NCBI RefSeq assembly: GCF_001625215.2
Contig: NC_030383.2
Location: forward strand, 10,676,779 to 10,740,778
Reading direction: 5' to 3'
DNA: 64,000 nucleotides
From: Daucus carota subsp. sativus
Lineage: Eukaryota; Streptophyta; Magnoliopsida; Apiales; Apiaceae
Of the stretch, positions 32,654 through 48,972 are shown one piece after another. The translations under genes were made by a program, and so were the position numbers. Under the pieces are notes generated by a model. It was not told where the DNA came from, ran no database searches, and saw only the letters and a program-made list of their open reading frames with translations. Position 1 is the first letter of the stretch; each line of letters starts with the position of its first letter.

Positions 32654-35600
32654 CTAGCTTGAACAGCAACCAGATTTCTTGGGAGCGGATGAATCATCTT
32701 TCACATTGATTGTCTCTCCCTTCGATGGAAGGGAAGCAGCTTCATTCCCAGTTTCAACTGCCTTCTTGCTGACTATGTGATATATCTGCGAAAGAACTTC
32801 CTTAAAGGCGTTTTCAACATTAGTTGCCTCTAGCGCAGAAGTCTCCATGAAGTAAAGAGATTCCCTCTCCGCAAATGCTTTTGCATCCTCAGTTGAAACA
32901 GCTGCGAGGTGCTGAAGGTCTGATTTATTTCCAATCAGCATTACTACAATGTTGGGATCCGTGTGGTCTCTCAACTCTTTCAACCACCTCTCAATATTTT
33001 CAAAAGTGATATTTCGAGTGATATCATACACAAGCAGAGCACCCACAGCTCCACGATAATAAGCACTGGTAATGGCACGGTATCTGCGAAAACCAGGGGC
33101 TCAAATTAAAGTTCAAATTTCCACTAAAAAGTTTTGAAAGTCGGTATCTTATCTTAAACTAGCACTTTCAAGTACATAAAGTCAGCATACAGATTAAGAT
33201 CTGCATACAAAGTGAGAAGGGCTTTCGCTGCTTATGGTACGAGAATATAGCGTTTAGGGACCTACTATTCCATCATTAGCTACATGAGGACACAGTATTC
33301 ACAACCATTTAGTAACAGTACCTGTAACATTCTACTATTTTTTACCACAAAAACAAAGGAATAATTAACATCACAAACAGAATTCTACTGCAACCACAGT
33401 ATGTGAAGTAAAAAGAAAAAAGCACTAAATTATGTTCACATCACAACTGTGTGCAGATATTTAACATAAAAAGTGCATCTTTGATGATATATTGATATGA
33501 TCATTTTTATACGAGGTATGTAACATGAGTAACTCTATGCAGGGGTGTAGGGTCTAAGGAACCGGGGCACTCATGAGGTACCATGATTTTAACATTAAAT
33601 AACAGAAGCTTAATTTGTCAAAAAAAAATAAAAAAATAACAAAAGCTTAAGATAGCAAAGTAGGTTTGAGGTGTGAAATACAATATTATGTTGAAAAAAC
33701 AGCATGGGTTCTAATTCTCTCTTAAAGGACACCCTTAGACACATCAATCTCTAATATTCTTTCCTGACTTCAACTTAACATATAACTTCTATGTGTTATA
33801 TATGATCAAAATTGTTACTTGGACAAGTTGGTTTACCACTGACTATATGCAAATTTCCTGAACATCCAGTAAAACTTAAAATACTTATTCTAGCAGTCTT
33901 CAGTTTTCGCATGTAATGCTAAAATAAATGGTTTTAGAGGATTTTGAAATGTTAAAAAGGCATTCTTATAATCTATACACTATGTACCAGAAGGTGTATA
34001 GGCCCTTTCTAGCACCATTTGGAGGTAAAATACCCAACATGACCAGTTTGAAAAACTTGGCTCATTTAAACACCCATATAATGAAATTAGAGTATATGTG
34101 AGTATATGTGACGCAGAAACACAACACAGAGTTGCATCATTTTTTATATTAATCAGGAAGTGCAATGCAATTTCAGCGTTTGTTTCAGGTGTAACACATC
34201 TTTCAAGTGCATTACACCTGTAGGTTTGTACCGAACTTAGACATCATCATTAGGGAATGTGTTCAGTCCACAAAATTTAAACAAATTTATTACTTGTGTT
34301 GCAGAGGTTTTGAAATAGGACAATATCGTCAGAGGTTTTAGAATGGGACATCTTAGATGTGCCATTTTGGGCCCCTGCCGCTTCTGAGCTATTTTAATAA
34401 CTTTGCCCGATGAGAGTTGGTTTACTATACAAGCAGACCGGCTCAGAACACAAGCGACCAAACTCCAAACATACTATTGAGTTGACCCTCCATTAATAAC
34501 ATTAGCAAAAAGAAGAATATATATATATAGCGTCACACTCCATACGGAACCATCTCATATAGAGTTTAGTAGAGAACACTTGTATACACACACAAAATAC
34601 ATGTATCAATCTCACTATTCATCAAATATATGTACATTTTGTTTACCTAATATTTTAGCTATTGGACTACACTAGCCTAATTGAACAACTTATCAGATTT
34701 TTAAAACACAACCAGCTACGTTATTTAAGTTTAGTATGTAGTTAATAGATAACATTTTTTAGCACCTAAATTAGAAGCATTAAGACCCACCCCATGTGAC
34801 ATAAAAGTGTATACAACCTTCCTCATGGGCGACTTCAACTTGAAGGATTATAAAAAGAAGAGTACAAATGCAGAAATAAACTCAAAAGTCAAGTTAAGAA
34901 GCAATCAGGAACTTATCGCACAAGAGGTGATGGGTAATGATGACAATAACATGTCAATCGACACCAATCTAAGAATTGAACATCTGAGGAAGGGTCTTAC
35001 GGGTGGTCTCAATAATATAATGATAAGCACAACAAGACACATAAATATAGAGCAAAAAACAAAAAACAAAACAAGAAATTATGAGAAAAATTAGACTGCA
35101 AACATGACAGAAGAAGATATGAAATATTAAAAAGAATAAAATGACCCAAAAATATCAATGAGAAGAATTGGTTGTCCTTGCAACATACAAATTCAATGGC
35201 ATCGTGGTTGGGAGTCTGTAGATTGCACAGGTTATAAACATAACTAGGAAGAGTAACCAAATAAAATTAATCAGAGTTTAAAGTTGCAGTTGGTCCAGTG
35301 CAAGCAATTAGGTTAAATTCATATTAACTTAAATGTACCTAAATGACCACGGAAGTCGAAAAACAACAACTTTCAGATGCAAACAAGATCAACCAGGTTC
35401 CAGGTGCAATATCAGACCAAAATAACCTAGATGACAACAAAAATTAACTTCTTTAAGATGCAAACAAGCTCAACCTTGCAAATCTTGTGATCCCAAAACA
35501 AAAGAGAGGCAAAGATCAATTCTTTCCCCAAAAAACAGATATCAAAATCATCCAAATTCAAGGGCGTCGTCACAACAGACACCTACGCCCTTGATCCCCC

Positions 35601-36114
35601 TGTGATCAAGACTGTGATTTGAATCCTCATTCACCTCCCTCTATACTTATAAATCCAATGCATTAAAATGAATATAGCATATCGTCAGAAACACATCAAA
35701 GCTCACATCACCAAACCCATCAACAATTCAACAAATAAAATAAAAAAAGTACAAATCTGATCCAAAAGAACCAATGCAAAAATTCCCAAATCACAGCATT
35801 GAAAACCCACATGCCAAAGAGAACTAATCACTCAAACAAAAGACTCCATACATGTAAAACTTATTAAAAAAATAAAAAAATTTGATAATTATACCTTTCT
35901 TGGCCAGCAGTATCCCAGATTTGAGCTTTGATCACTTTGGAATCGACATTAAGAGTCTTGGTAGCGAATTCAACACCAATAGTGGACTTAGATTCAAGAT
36001 TAAACTCGTTTCTAGTGAAGCGGGAAAGGAGATTTGATTTACCCACACCAGAATCACCTATCAATACCAGCTTGAATAAGTAATCGTACTCTTCTTCACC
36101 TCTATAACCAGCCA

Positions 36115-36115
<1 letters not shown>
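32654..36115 (-). CDS. RABA1-type small GTPase (2 exons, 216 aa)
   Basis: Exons 36115-35895 and 33083-32654, with a 2.8-kb intron that splits the R of WDTAGQER. The Rab GTPase of the RABA1 (Rab11-like) group works in trafficking from the trans-Golgi network to the plasma membrane and cell plate. Motifs: P-loop GDSGVGKS (20-27), switch [11 protein letters not shown] (44-53), WDTAGQER (67-74), GNKSD and ETSALEATN for guanine binding, and a C-terminal GCCSS whose two cysteines (213, 214) are prenylated. The start [15 protein letters not shown] is typical of the group. An upstream in-frame ATG would add only a translated (CT)n tract, so I use 36115. The intron position and 216-residue length are normal. 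It is divergent from the TPS gene. Confidence 0.95.
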
Positions 36116-36145
<30 letters not shown>

Positions 36146-38212
36146 GATATATACAAACAAATAGTGATTCTTGTTGTTCTTGCAGGATGGCTAGATTCTT
36201 GGGCAGATCAAAGAAAGGACAGAGTTACTTATTTGCCCCCTTCCTAAACTTTTCCTTTACACTTTGTTCCCGTGTCCTTAAAGTATAAAAAAATTGCATA
36301 TTTGCATATTATTTGTTTTGTTCCGGGCATATACTCAAAAGAAAAGTGAATATATAATAATAATAATAATAATAATATAATAGATAAATTTATAATATAG
36401 GTGTATTAATTAGTCTAAAATTTAGATGGTGAGATTAGGAAAAATGATTCAAAATTAACAATTTTTTGTTTATTTAAACAAATTTGAGAATATGTAAATA
36501 AAATAAACTTAAAGTATATTTAATTATCTTTCTTTTTGGATTTTTAACAAAAATTGGAAATATATAAATATTGAAAAAATAATTTAAACCAACACAAATC
36601 AATTATCAATACAAAATAGTTATAAATAATTATCATAGATATTAGTGTGAGAGAGTGAAATGTCAAGACAAATCAATAAGTTAAAAAAAAGAATTTTTTT
36701 TAATTTTAAAAGCAATTATGTGTAAAAAATACAGAGTGGATTTCATCATTTTATTATATGTTCAGATCTTATGCTCAATTTATTCTTTTTATTAATTTTT
36801 TTATATTCAAATAATATTTATTTTAGATATTCTAATACTTTCATTTATAACTAGGTATCCTAAAATTATTAAATAGATATTAATATATTTTTAAGAACAT
36901 TTCAAATTTTATGTGAATTATTATGGTATAATTCTAAAAAATAACCAAGTTGTAAAAAATATTTCAAAAATACTTTCAAAAAAAATCGAAAATCCCGATT
37001 TTTAAAAAAATATTTTCAAAAATACGGTTTAAAACCGATCAACCAAAATCAGCAACAAATACAACTTTAGAATTTAATACTTCGAAATAGCGTTATTTCA
37101 AAAATAATCATAATTACACTCACAATCATTCCGATCTGAGTTGTGTTTATCATTAAATTCTTCTAAGGATGTTTATCAAAAATAGCATCAGAGTAATTAC
37201 TGGTCTCGATGTCACTCCTTTTTCATATTCATCCGTTTCATCATCAAATTCAACTTCATTAACAGAAGATATAAATGAATTGTCGGAATTCGGCAATATT
37301 TTGGATAATTTCCCTAATTTCTATATAATCTATGTGAGGATTCTAAACTAAATTTATTACTAGATATTTAGAATTTAGCTTAGCACATACCACGAGAATT
37401 TACAACAAAAACACACATATATATTGTATAAAAGGGTTTTATAAACAATATTTCTTGATTATTTAATTGAAAAAGCTAAAAGTTTGTAACCGAGTTTCTC
37501 TTCCACGTGAGAGTTGACCGTCTCATCTCTTGTGGACCTTAATCGCCTCCATCTCTATCTATCTTTTCTACCTATCTCAATTCTTTTTCCTCTCACAAAA
37601 AATATTTGTTCATAACATGAGGTCTCTTAACTCAAATTTTGCAACCGAGTCCTCTAAATTTTGTACCATCCATGTAATTATTGTGAGTTGCAATTGTGAA
37701 GTTGCTGCTTTTAAGGGAGATGAAAGCTTGATTGCTCGGAAAATCATTATCTTCATTTTTTAATTTTCATAATATTTGTATTCAGGTAATTAAGTAATCC
37801 GAAAATAAAACGGCTAATTAATTAACTTGCTTATTTGTTTTTCAACTTGGTTGCACGATCAATTGATGATTTGTCCCGATTGAATTGCTTTCTAAGTATT
37901 AATGGGTCTCCTTAAATTCTGGCAAAAAAATTATATTATACTTATATTTTTATTGGATTTAAAATGTTGTAATTAGATGATAAGTATCAGAAAAATATTT
38001 AAAATAACATAAAATATACATGCTCTTTTTTTTTTGTCATAAAAATATATACATGCTTTAATGATACTAATAAATTGCTAAAAAGGCGTTTCATTTAAAG
38101 ATTTAACTTGTATAAGCATAGTTTAGTTTATGCGTACGTATGTGTTGTGCGCTATTATTCTCCGAATATTCATCATACCTTGATATGAATGATCTCAATT
38201 TTTTTTACCTTG
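36116..38212. other. Divergent intergenic region between RAB and TPS
   Basis: The first 60 bases are the RAB 5' leader with a (CT)n tract at 36116-36142. An (ATA)n microsatellite lies at about 36354-36382. The rest is AT-rich, with AAAATATTTTCAAAAATA-like words near 36960-37030. No gene seen. Confidence 0.5.
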
Positions 38213-38220
38213 TATAAATA
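38213..38220 (+). promoter_or_regulatory. TATA box of the TPS gene
   Basis: TATAAATA follows a T-run and precedes a C-rich leader (CATCACACCTCACACACTCG). The leader appears to be split: CCCAAG/GTTCTT near 38381 and TATGCAG at about 38600 would bound a 5' UTR intron ahead of the coding exon. Confidence 0.6.
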
Positions 38221-38703
38221 TCACTCGCTTCGCCAAAATCATCACATCACACCTCACACACTCGCAGATGAACACAACAAACAAACCCTAGATCATTTGT
38301 TGGAGTTGTATCACGCATTTACACTAAAATTTCTGAATTTATCTCTAAAATTCCTTGTGAAATCATCATCACCACTCCCAAGGTTCTTTTCTTCACACTC
38401 ACTCTGCGATCTCACATTTCTATCTTTCTGTTATTCATGCATGATTTGTCTCTATCATTGTACTTTTACTCTTGTCTGGTCTGTAAATGTACTTGTCGGC
38501 TCTTGTGTTTATCTATATATATCTATGTTTGTAATTATTGGTGCTTGTGTTTGGCCAATTATGGAAATGTGTTGAATATTTATGTGTTTGTGTGTTATGC
38601 AGATATTTTGGTAACGTGGGTTGTTCAGAGAATTGGGTTTGGGACTTTCTTGTTTGGGGTTGAGATTAACTGGGGTTGGGATTTTTTAGGAAGTTTAGTA
38701 AAG

Positions 38704-41700
38704 ATGATGTCCAGATCGTATACTAATTTGTTGGATTTGGCGTCTGGGAATTTCCCGGTAATGGGTCGGGAACGGGAGAGGAAGCGTCTTCCTAGAGTGA
38801 TGACGGTGCCTGGGAGTATTACAGAGCTTGATGATGATCAGTCTAGTAGTGTTTGCTCGGATAATCTTTCTTCACTTGCTTCGGATAGGATGATCATTGT
38901 GGCCAATAAGTTGCCGATAAGGGCTAAGAGGAGGCAGGATAATAATGGGTGGAGTTTTAGTTGGGATGAGGACTCGCTGCTGTTTAGACTTAAGGATGGT
39001 TTGACTGAAGATATGGAAGTGTTGTATGTTGGGTCGTTGAGTGTTGATGTTAATTCGACGGAGCAGGATGATGTTTCCCAAGTTTTGTTGGAGAGATTTA
39101 AGTGTGTTCCTACTTTTATCCCGCCTAATCTCTTGGAGAAGTTTTATGATAGGTTTTGTAAGAGGCAGTTGTGGCCGCTTTTTCATTATATGCTGCCATT
39201 TTGTGCTAATCGAGGGAGTCGGTTTGACCGACGTACATGGGAAGCTTATGTGGCAGCTAATAAGTTGTTTTCACAGAAAGTGATTGAGGTGTTAAATCCA
39301 GAGGATGATTTTGTCTGGATACATGATTATCATTTAATGGTACTCCCGACCTTTCTGAGGAGACGTTTTAATCGTCTAAGAATGGGTTTTTTCCTTCACA
39401 GTCCCTTCCCATCTTCAGAAATATACAGAACACTTCCTGTTAGAGAAGAAATTTTAAAGGCTTTACTCAATTCTGATCTTATTGGTTTTCATACTTTTGA
39501 TTATGCCAGGCATTTCCTCTCCTGTTGTAGTCGAATGTTAGGTTTGGAGTATCAGTCAAAGAGGGGCTATATCGGCTTGGAATATTTTGGTAGAACTGTT
39601 GGAATAAAGATTATGCCAGTTGGGATTCATATGGGTCAGATTGAGTCGGTGATGAGACTCGCTGATAAAGAGTCGATAATTAAGGAGCTCAAGCAAAAAT
39701 TTGAAGGGAAAGCAGTGTTACTAGGAGTTGATGACATGGATGTTTTTAAAGGTATTAACTTAAAACTTTTAGCAATGGAACAGATGCTGAAGCAGCACCC
39801 AGTGTGGCAAGGAAGAGCTGTGCTAGTACAAATTGTAAACCCTGCAAGAGGTAAAGGAATAGATTTGGAGCAGACACAGGCTGAAATACAAGAAAGCTGT
39901 AAAAGAATCAATGAAAATTTTGGGAAGGCCGGATATGAACCTATAGTATTTATTGACAAGCCTTTATCAATCAGTGAAAGGATTGCTTATTTCAGTATAG
40001 CAGAATGTGTTGCTGTCACAGCGGTTCGGGATGGAATGAATTTAACTCCATATGAATATATTGTGTGTAGACAAGGAGTATCTGGCGCAGAAACAAGCTC
40101 AGATCTAAGTGGACCCAGGAAGAGCATGTTGGTTGTGTCAGAATTCATAGGGTGTTCTCCTTCCCTAAGTGGAGCGATCCGTGTCAACCCATGGAATGTG
40201 GAAGCAACTGCAGAGGCAATGAATGAGGCTATATCAGTGGGGGAAACAGAGGCACAAATGCGACATGAGAAACATTATCGTTATGTCAGCACACATGATG
40301 TTGCTTATTGGGCACGTAGTTTCTTGCAAGATATGGAGAGAACTTGTGCCGATCATTTTAAGAAGAGATGTTGGGGAATTGGTTTAGGTTTTGGGTTTAG
40401 GGTTGTATCACTAGATCCTAATTTTAGAAAGCTTTCAATAGATGATATTGTGTCAGCTTATATCAAGAATAAGCGAAGAGCCATTTTGTTGGATTATGAT
40501 GGTACTGTAATGCCCCAGAATTCGATCATAAAAACTCCTAGTAGTGAGGTCATTTCCATTCTTAATAGACTTGCCGGGGATCCAAATAATACAGTCTTTA
40601 TTGTCAGTGGGCGTGGGAGGGACAGCTTAAGTCATATATTTTCTTCCTGCCGGAAGCTTGGAATTGCGGCGGAACATGGTTATTTCCTGAGGTAATTTTA
40701 TTGGTTCCTTGACCTAATATCCGGATATCCATTTTTGGCTTGCAAAATTTTGCTGTCTTAAAATGTCATTGATTTGGATATAAAAAACTCTCTACCTGGG
40801 CTGATATATAGATCAAATAAGTCATGTAATCTTGATCATTCCATGATCGGAAGAATGCCCTCTTATTTATGACACTATCCTTTTCAATTGTAATATCCAA
40901 TTATAGTCTCCGTATGTTATGCTTGTCCCACTTATACTTTTTTATTTTAAAAAAGACCTCTTAAAATTGAATAAGCTTCTCTGTTATTACTTGAACCTTC
41001 TCCGTACCCACCTGGGAATCTATATATTATCTAATGAAACAAACCTAGAACATTAGGTTACATTAGATAGTAGAATTCAGTTAATTTATGGATTTCCAAG
41101 TTGGTATGGAGAAAGATTGCCTAATTTGTAGAATTATCTATGATATACAATTGCTCTTATTGGTAAATAAAAATATCCAGAAAAGGTTATTGCTAAAGGA
41201 CATGTAATTTAATATTCCTAAGGGTAAACGTTTTGCAAGACCTGGGAAGCAGAGACTTTCCAAGCGATAATTGGCTCCAGATGTATCCACATTGATTTTA
41301 AATGTCCAGTAATAGAGTGAAATATTGAGTACCTAGAGCAGGTGTGCTGTTCTCAGTGGAAATCGTGAAAATGCTCCAAAAAAGTCATTAGTTCATTGCA
41401 ATTTATCATAAAATATAAAATGCTAGCTTAAGAATATAATTCTTAGGCTAGATATTTTAACTGCTCTGTACTAATAATTTTCAGGCAGCCAAATGATGAA
41501 GAATGGGAGGTTTGTGGACAGAGTACTGAATTTGGTTGGATGGAGATGGCTAAACCTGTGATGAAACTATATACTGAGGCGACAGATGGCTCTTCTGTTG
41601 AAACAAAGGAAAGTGCTCTTGTCTGGCAATACAAAGATGCTGACCCTGTGTTTGGATTTTCTCAGGCAAAGGAGATGTTAGATCATCTAGAGAGCGTTTT

Positions 41701-42612
41701 AGCGAATGAACCTGTCGCTGTGAAGAGTGGTCAATTCATTGTAGAAGTAAAACCTCAGGTAAATATTACTATTCTTCCGACATCTAAATTTCTAGTATAA
41801 TGTTGCATTCCTCTCTGTCTTTCTGTCTGTTTAGTTCATATTTATAAATATTAAAGGTTAAAAAGTGGCACTAGATGATTTTGTATAGAATGATATAACT
41901 GTCCATAAAACCGCCACAAATGGTCAAAGCATGCTTGAGATTGTCGTTGAGATGTTTTTAATCTATACTTTACTGTGTATGCAAGGATAGATATTCTAGG
42001 ATTTTGGACACTTTCTGAGAAAAATATAAAAGGTTCTGTAGATCTGCTTGAAATGTTGGACTCATTTTGACAATAATTAGATCAACATCAACCTTTGGAA
42101 ATGATATCAATTGTTTTTGACTTTGAACGTTTTAAATCCTAAAACTTTTATTTCACTCAAGTGTTAACTTTTCCAGTGTGTCCTGTCATCAGTTCATGAA
42201 TTTACTTTCTCTGATTATGTATAAAAGTTGGTGGTATGGAGCTTGAATATTATTCTATTAGTGACTGAACCTGCACCTCTTTCCTGCTAAATTTTCCCAG
42301 GGAGTCAGCAAAGGCGTAGTCGCATCAAAGATCTTTACTTCAATCGCTGAAAAAGGGGGGCAGGCTGATTTTGTGCTTTGCATTGGTGATGATAGATCTG
42401 ATGAAGATATGTTTGAAATCATTGGTAGTTCAATATCCCCAAATATTCTTTCTTCCAACACTTCTGTGTTTGCCTGCACAGTTGGACAAAAACCTAGCAA
42501 AGCCAAATATTATCTGGATGACACAAATGAAGTCTTATTAATGCTTGAAAATCTTGCTGAAGCTACTGATTCTCCAGCCTCCTCTGAAGCAGAAAATGGT
42601 GTCTCTTCTTGA
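38704..42612 (+). CDS. TPS7: Class II trehalose-phosphate synthase, TPS7-like (3 exons, 857 aa)
   Basis: Exons 38704-40691, 41485-41758 and 42301-42612 (2574 bases). A glycosyltransferase family 20 domain (about residues 60-550; WIHDYHLMVLP, GFFLHSPFPSSE, AVRDGMNLTPYEY) is followed by a HAD trehalose-phosphatase domain. The latter has LLDYDGT (first Asp at 597), VSGRGR and CIGDDRSDEDMFE. Class II proteins generally lack measurable synthase activity and are thought to sense or regulate trehalose-6-phosphate signalling with SnRK1. The start MMSRSYTNLLDLASGNFPVMG fits Arabidopsis TPS7 closely, and length and the two late introns agree. In the first motif it has VANKLP where TPS7 has VANRLP. Of the two adjacent ATGs I take the first. 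The frame open upstream crosses the 5' UTR intron and is not coding. Confidence 0.94.
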
Positions 42613-43990
42613 GTCTTTTCTCTAATCTGTTCTCATATTCAATTTCACTCCGGTAAAACATACAAGTCAGATCTGCCAGTGACATTTTTCTTTTTTAGGT
42701 ACTCATTTAGGTCTAGGTTCAGAATCACTAGTTATATTTGGATTCCTTTTTAGGGCACACCATCTTTTAAGGGTTTTCTTTTCTTTTTGGCATTATGTCA
42801 AATATACAATCAAGAGCTGGATCAGATATTCAAACTGAGGCAAGGATGTTAGTTTCTGGGTGGTTGAATTTTGCAAGAAAACAATCTATCTGGGTGTTTT
42901 TTCAGAGCAAAACCTCAAATTTGTTGTCAGTTCAGAAAGGAATCTTAGCACTTCTCGTTTTAAGAGGGCTGACCGGCTGAATGAGTACGAAAAAAGTGGC
43001 ACATCTGCAGATCAAATAAGATGTAGGTTTTTTGGTGGTCATCGCCATTGGTATTGTACAGGGAGAGTAGATAGATTGATTTCATAGAATAGCATTGCCA
43101 TTGGTATTGTTTAGGAGAGCTGGTATGTCATTTTCCTTCAGTTGGTCATAACGAAAGCATTGTGGATATGAGAAGCTTTGAAAATAATTTCAGGCGTGTA
43201 TCGTCGATCCATGGGTGTCCTTATTATAAAACTGGTAATGCTGCTAGATTCATATTCGTCTGATAAGCTTGTTTTTGTTTACCATTTTATACTACAGAAT
43301 TCAATCTCGACTACAACAATTCAATTAATCTCTGATTAATTCTTGTTCCGTGACTTCACCGATTAAGTTTGATTCCCGCTTTTGACAACACTGACTACAG
43401 GTGGCCAAATTATTGAGCCTTGATAACTTTCTGCTTCTGTTTTGGGCTGTCTAGTAAGCTGTGGAACCGGAGATGGTATTTAAGTTATTCTGAGTGAGTC
43501 CATTGGTTTGCTTAAAGTGGTGACTAAAAACTGCAACACATTGATGTTGATCACATAAAAAACAGGTTTAAAATTCTCAGCACAATTGATCTCCAAAACT
43601 CTGTTCAATCATGAAATGTGGTAGTTTACAAAACCCACATGATCAATATCACCGAATGTAACAGGAAGAACTCAAGTTCACCCCTGCCTTTTTTGTTGTA
43701 TTGGCGACAGTACTCTCCACAAGAACATTATCAATTTTTGAATCCGGACTATTATAAAACACAAAACTGAATCATTTCCTGGTCTTGAAAGGATAAAAAA
43801 TTGCTAGTGGGAGTGACCTGGACTTGGTATACAGATACACAGAATTATATGTATATTTTGCAGAAGTCTCGACTAAATACAGAGTTTACATGGACTTATG
43901 TATGTGGAATGATACAAGGTTTTACATTTAGTTGAGAAATGTTAAAACTGAACATTACAAGTTGCAGGTCTGCAAGGGTATATCTCCATA
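42613..43990. other. Convergent intergenic region between TPS and FtsH
   Basis: Contains the TPS 3' UTR and, near 43850-43990, the FtsH 3' UTR. Open frames around 42795-43087 have no family resemblance. Nothing else seen. Confidence 0.45.
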
Positions 43991-47600
<3,610 letters not shown>

Positions 47601-47635
47601 CCTAATCTCCTACGTGGCTTTCTGTGTGTGCCTTG

Positions 47636-47644
47636 TTATTTATA
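47636..47644 (-). promoter_or_regulatory. TATA box of the FtsH gene
   Basis: On the minus strand TATAAATAA lies about 30-40 bases upstream of the proposed non-coding first exon. An ACGT-core word, GCCACGTA (47611-47618), lies between it and that exon. Confidence 0.5.
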
Positions 47645-48061
47645 CAGGCTCCTATACAAGCACGTAGGAGTTTTTTTATTGCTGTGGAAGGCCGTAAATA
47701 TCAGCTTCACTCGGCTTCAATTATCAAGAAAATGCATTGTTGTAAATTGATGCGATTAATATCACCTAATAATCCGTTTAAAGATTATATTTCCGAAATA
47801 ATTTAATTAAATGTTAATTGATCTTTATTCTGTGCACTGTCGATTAAGTGCAATTTACACCTTTCACGATACCGAGAGAACGTCTCATAATTTCTATAAG
47901 TATTATTACAAACAAGTTTATAAATTTGAATTTTAACTCATGAGTAATTGAGTATTTGATTCAATTTCACAAAATTAAAATTTTAGCTCTAGTCAACTTA
48001 ATTTTATTTGGATCACACCTTACAGACAAGTGTTCGGACTAAATCATTATTTTTTAAGCAT
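47645..48061. other. Intergenic upstream of FtsH
   Basis: AT-rich promoter-distal DNA with no defined element. Confidence 0.4.
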
Positions 48062-48208
48062 ATTTTTTAGGGATCTTTTTAAAAATACCCATCTGTAAAA
48101 TCATTTTTTTAAAAATACTACCATCTTTTTCATTGTTTTTAAAAATACCTTTTCATAAATTTTTTTTTTCAAAAATACGATTTGCAACTTTTGCAACCTC
48201 ATTTGCAA

Positions 48209-48403
48209 CCTTGGGCGGCGCAGCCGTAAAAGTTGCAAATGAGGTTGCAAAAGTTGCAAATAAAAATGGAAAGTTGCAACTGTTGCAACTGTTGCAACCT
48301 TGGGCGGCGCAGCCGTAAAAGTTGCAAATGAGGTTGTAAAAGTTGCAAATGAGGTTGCAAAAGTTGCAAATAAAAATGGAAAGTTGCAACTGTTGCAACT
48401 GCA
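48209..48403. repeat. Tandem repeat of a GTTGCAA-rich unit
   Basis: An 89-base unit (48209-48297), beginning CCTTGGGCGGCGCAGCCGTA and ending GTTGCAACTGTTGCAA, is repeated at 48298-48403. The second copy has an extra 20 bases. GCGGCGCAGCC is the only GC-rich word in the element. Confidence 0.85.
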
Positions 48404-48646
48404 ATTGCAACTAGTTCAACTGAAAACTGTAAGTTGCAAATGAGGTTGCAAAAGTTGCAAATGAGGTTGCAACTGCAGTTGCAACTTTTGCAACCTCAGT
48501 TGCAACTAAATGCAACTGAAAACTGTAAGTAACAACAGATGTATGGTGTGCCCCTGGCAGGGCCATTAGATTACAATAGAATCAACTGAATGCAACCATA
48601 TGCAACTGAATACAACCATATGCAACCATATATGCAATTACAAATC

Positions 48647-48774
48647 CTGATTTCAAGTTCCAGTTTTCAAATGTCGTTTTCGACCTCATTTTCGGAATCG
48701 ATATATATATATATATATATCGATTCCGAAAATGAGGTCGAAAACGACATTTGAAAACTGGAACTTGAAATCAG
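48647..48774. repeat. Perfect 128-bp palindrome
   Basis: The left arm 48647-48710 and right arm 48711-48774 are exact reverse complements (64 bp each, checked block by block), with no spacer. The centre is (AT)n flanked by GGAATCG and CGATTCC. The arms begin CTGATTTCAAGTTCCAG. The match stops abruptly one base beyond each end. Confidence 0.97.
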
Positions 48775-48972
48775 AAATTCAGTTGCAGATGAAGTTGCAA
48801 AAGAGGTTGCAACACGGCTGGCTAGTTGCAAATGAGGTTGCAAAAGTTGCAAACAGTATTTTTGAAAAAACAATTTTATGAAAAGGTATTTTTAAAAATA
48901 ATTCTGGAAGGTAGTATTTTTGTAAATAATTAAAGAAAAGGTAGGTAGTTTTGTAGAGTTCCCTATTTTTTA

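Larger units (their letters stand above)
48070..48964. mobile_element. 895-bp GTTGCAA-rich element with long imperfect inverted repeats
   Basis: The left 120 bases and the right 130 bases are imperfect inverted repeats (both carry AAAATACTACC, AAAAATACCTTTTCATAAA and TTTTTTTCAAAAATAC). The outermost bases are AGGGATC and GTTCCCT. ATTTTTT(A) flanks both sides (48062-48069, 48965-48972). The interior is filled with TTGCAAC/GTTGCAA words, a tandem repeat and a perfect palindrome. Long inverted repeats and a 7-8 bp duplication suggest a Mutator- or hAT-like foldback element. It encodes nothing recognisable. Confidence 0.72.

Noticed and set aside
36116-36160. N-terminal extension of the RAB protein
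   Set aside because: It would translate a (CT)n leader tract into an Arg/Glu run; the family start is at 36115.
38437-38703. Upstream extension of the TPS open frame
   Set aside because: It crosses a probable 5' UTR intron and has no similarity; the family start MMSRSYTN lies at 38704.
42795-43087. Two overlapping frames after the TPS gene
   Set aside because: They lie in the TPS 3' region, have no similarity and lack splice support.
48133-48410. Open frames on both strands in the GTTGCAA element
   Set aside because: They are low-complexity translations of the repeat, with no domain.
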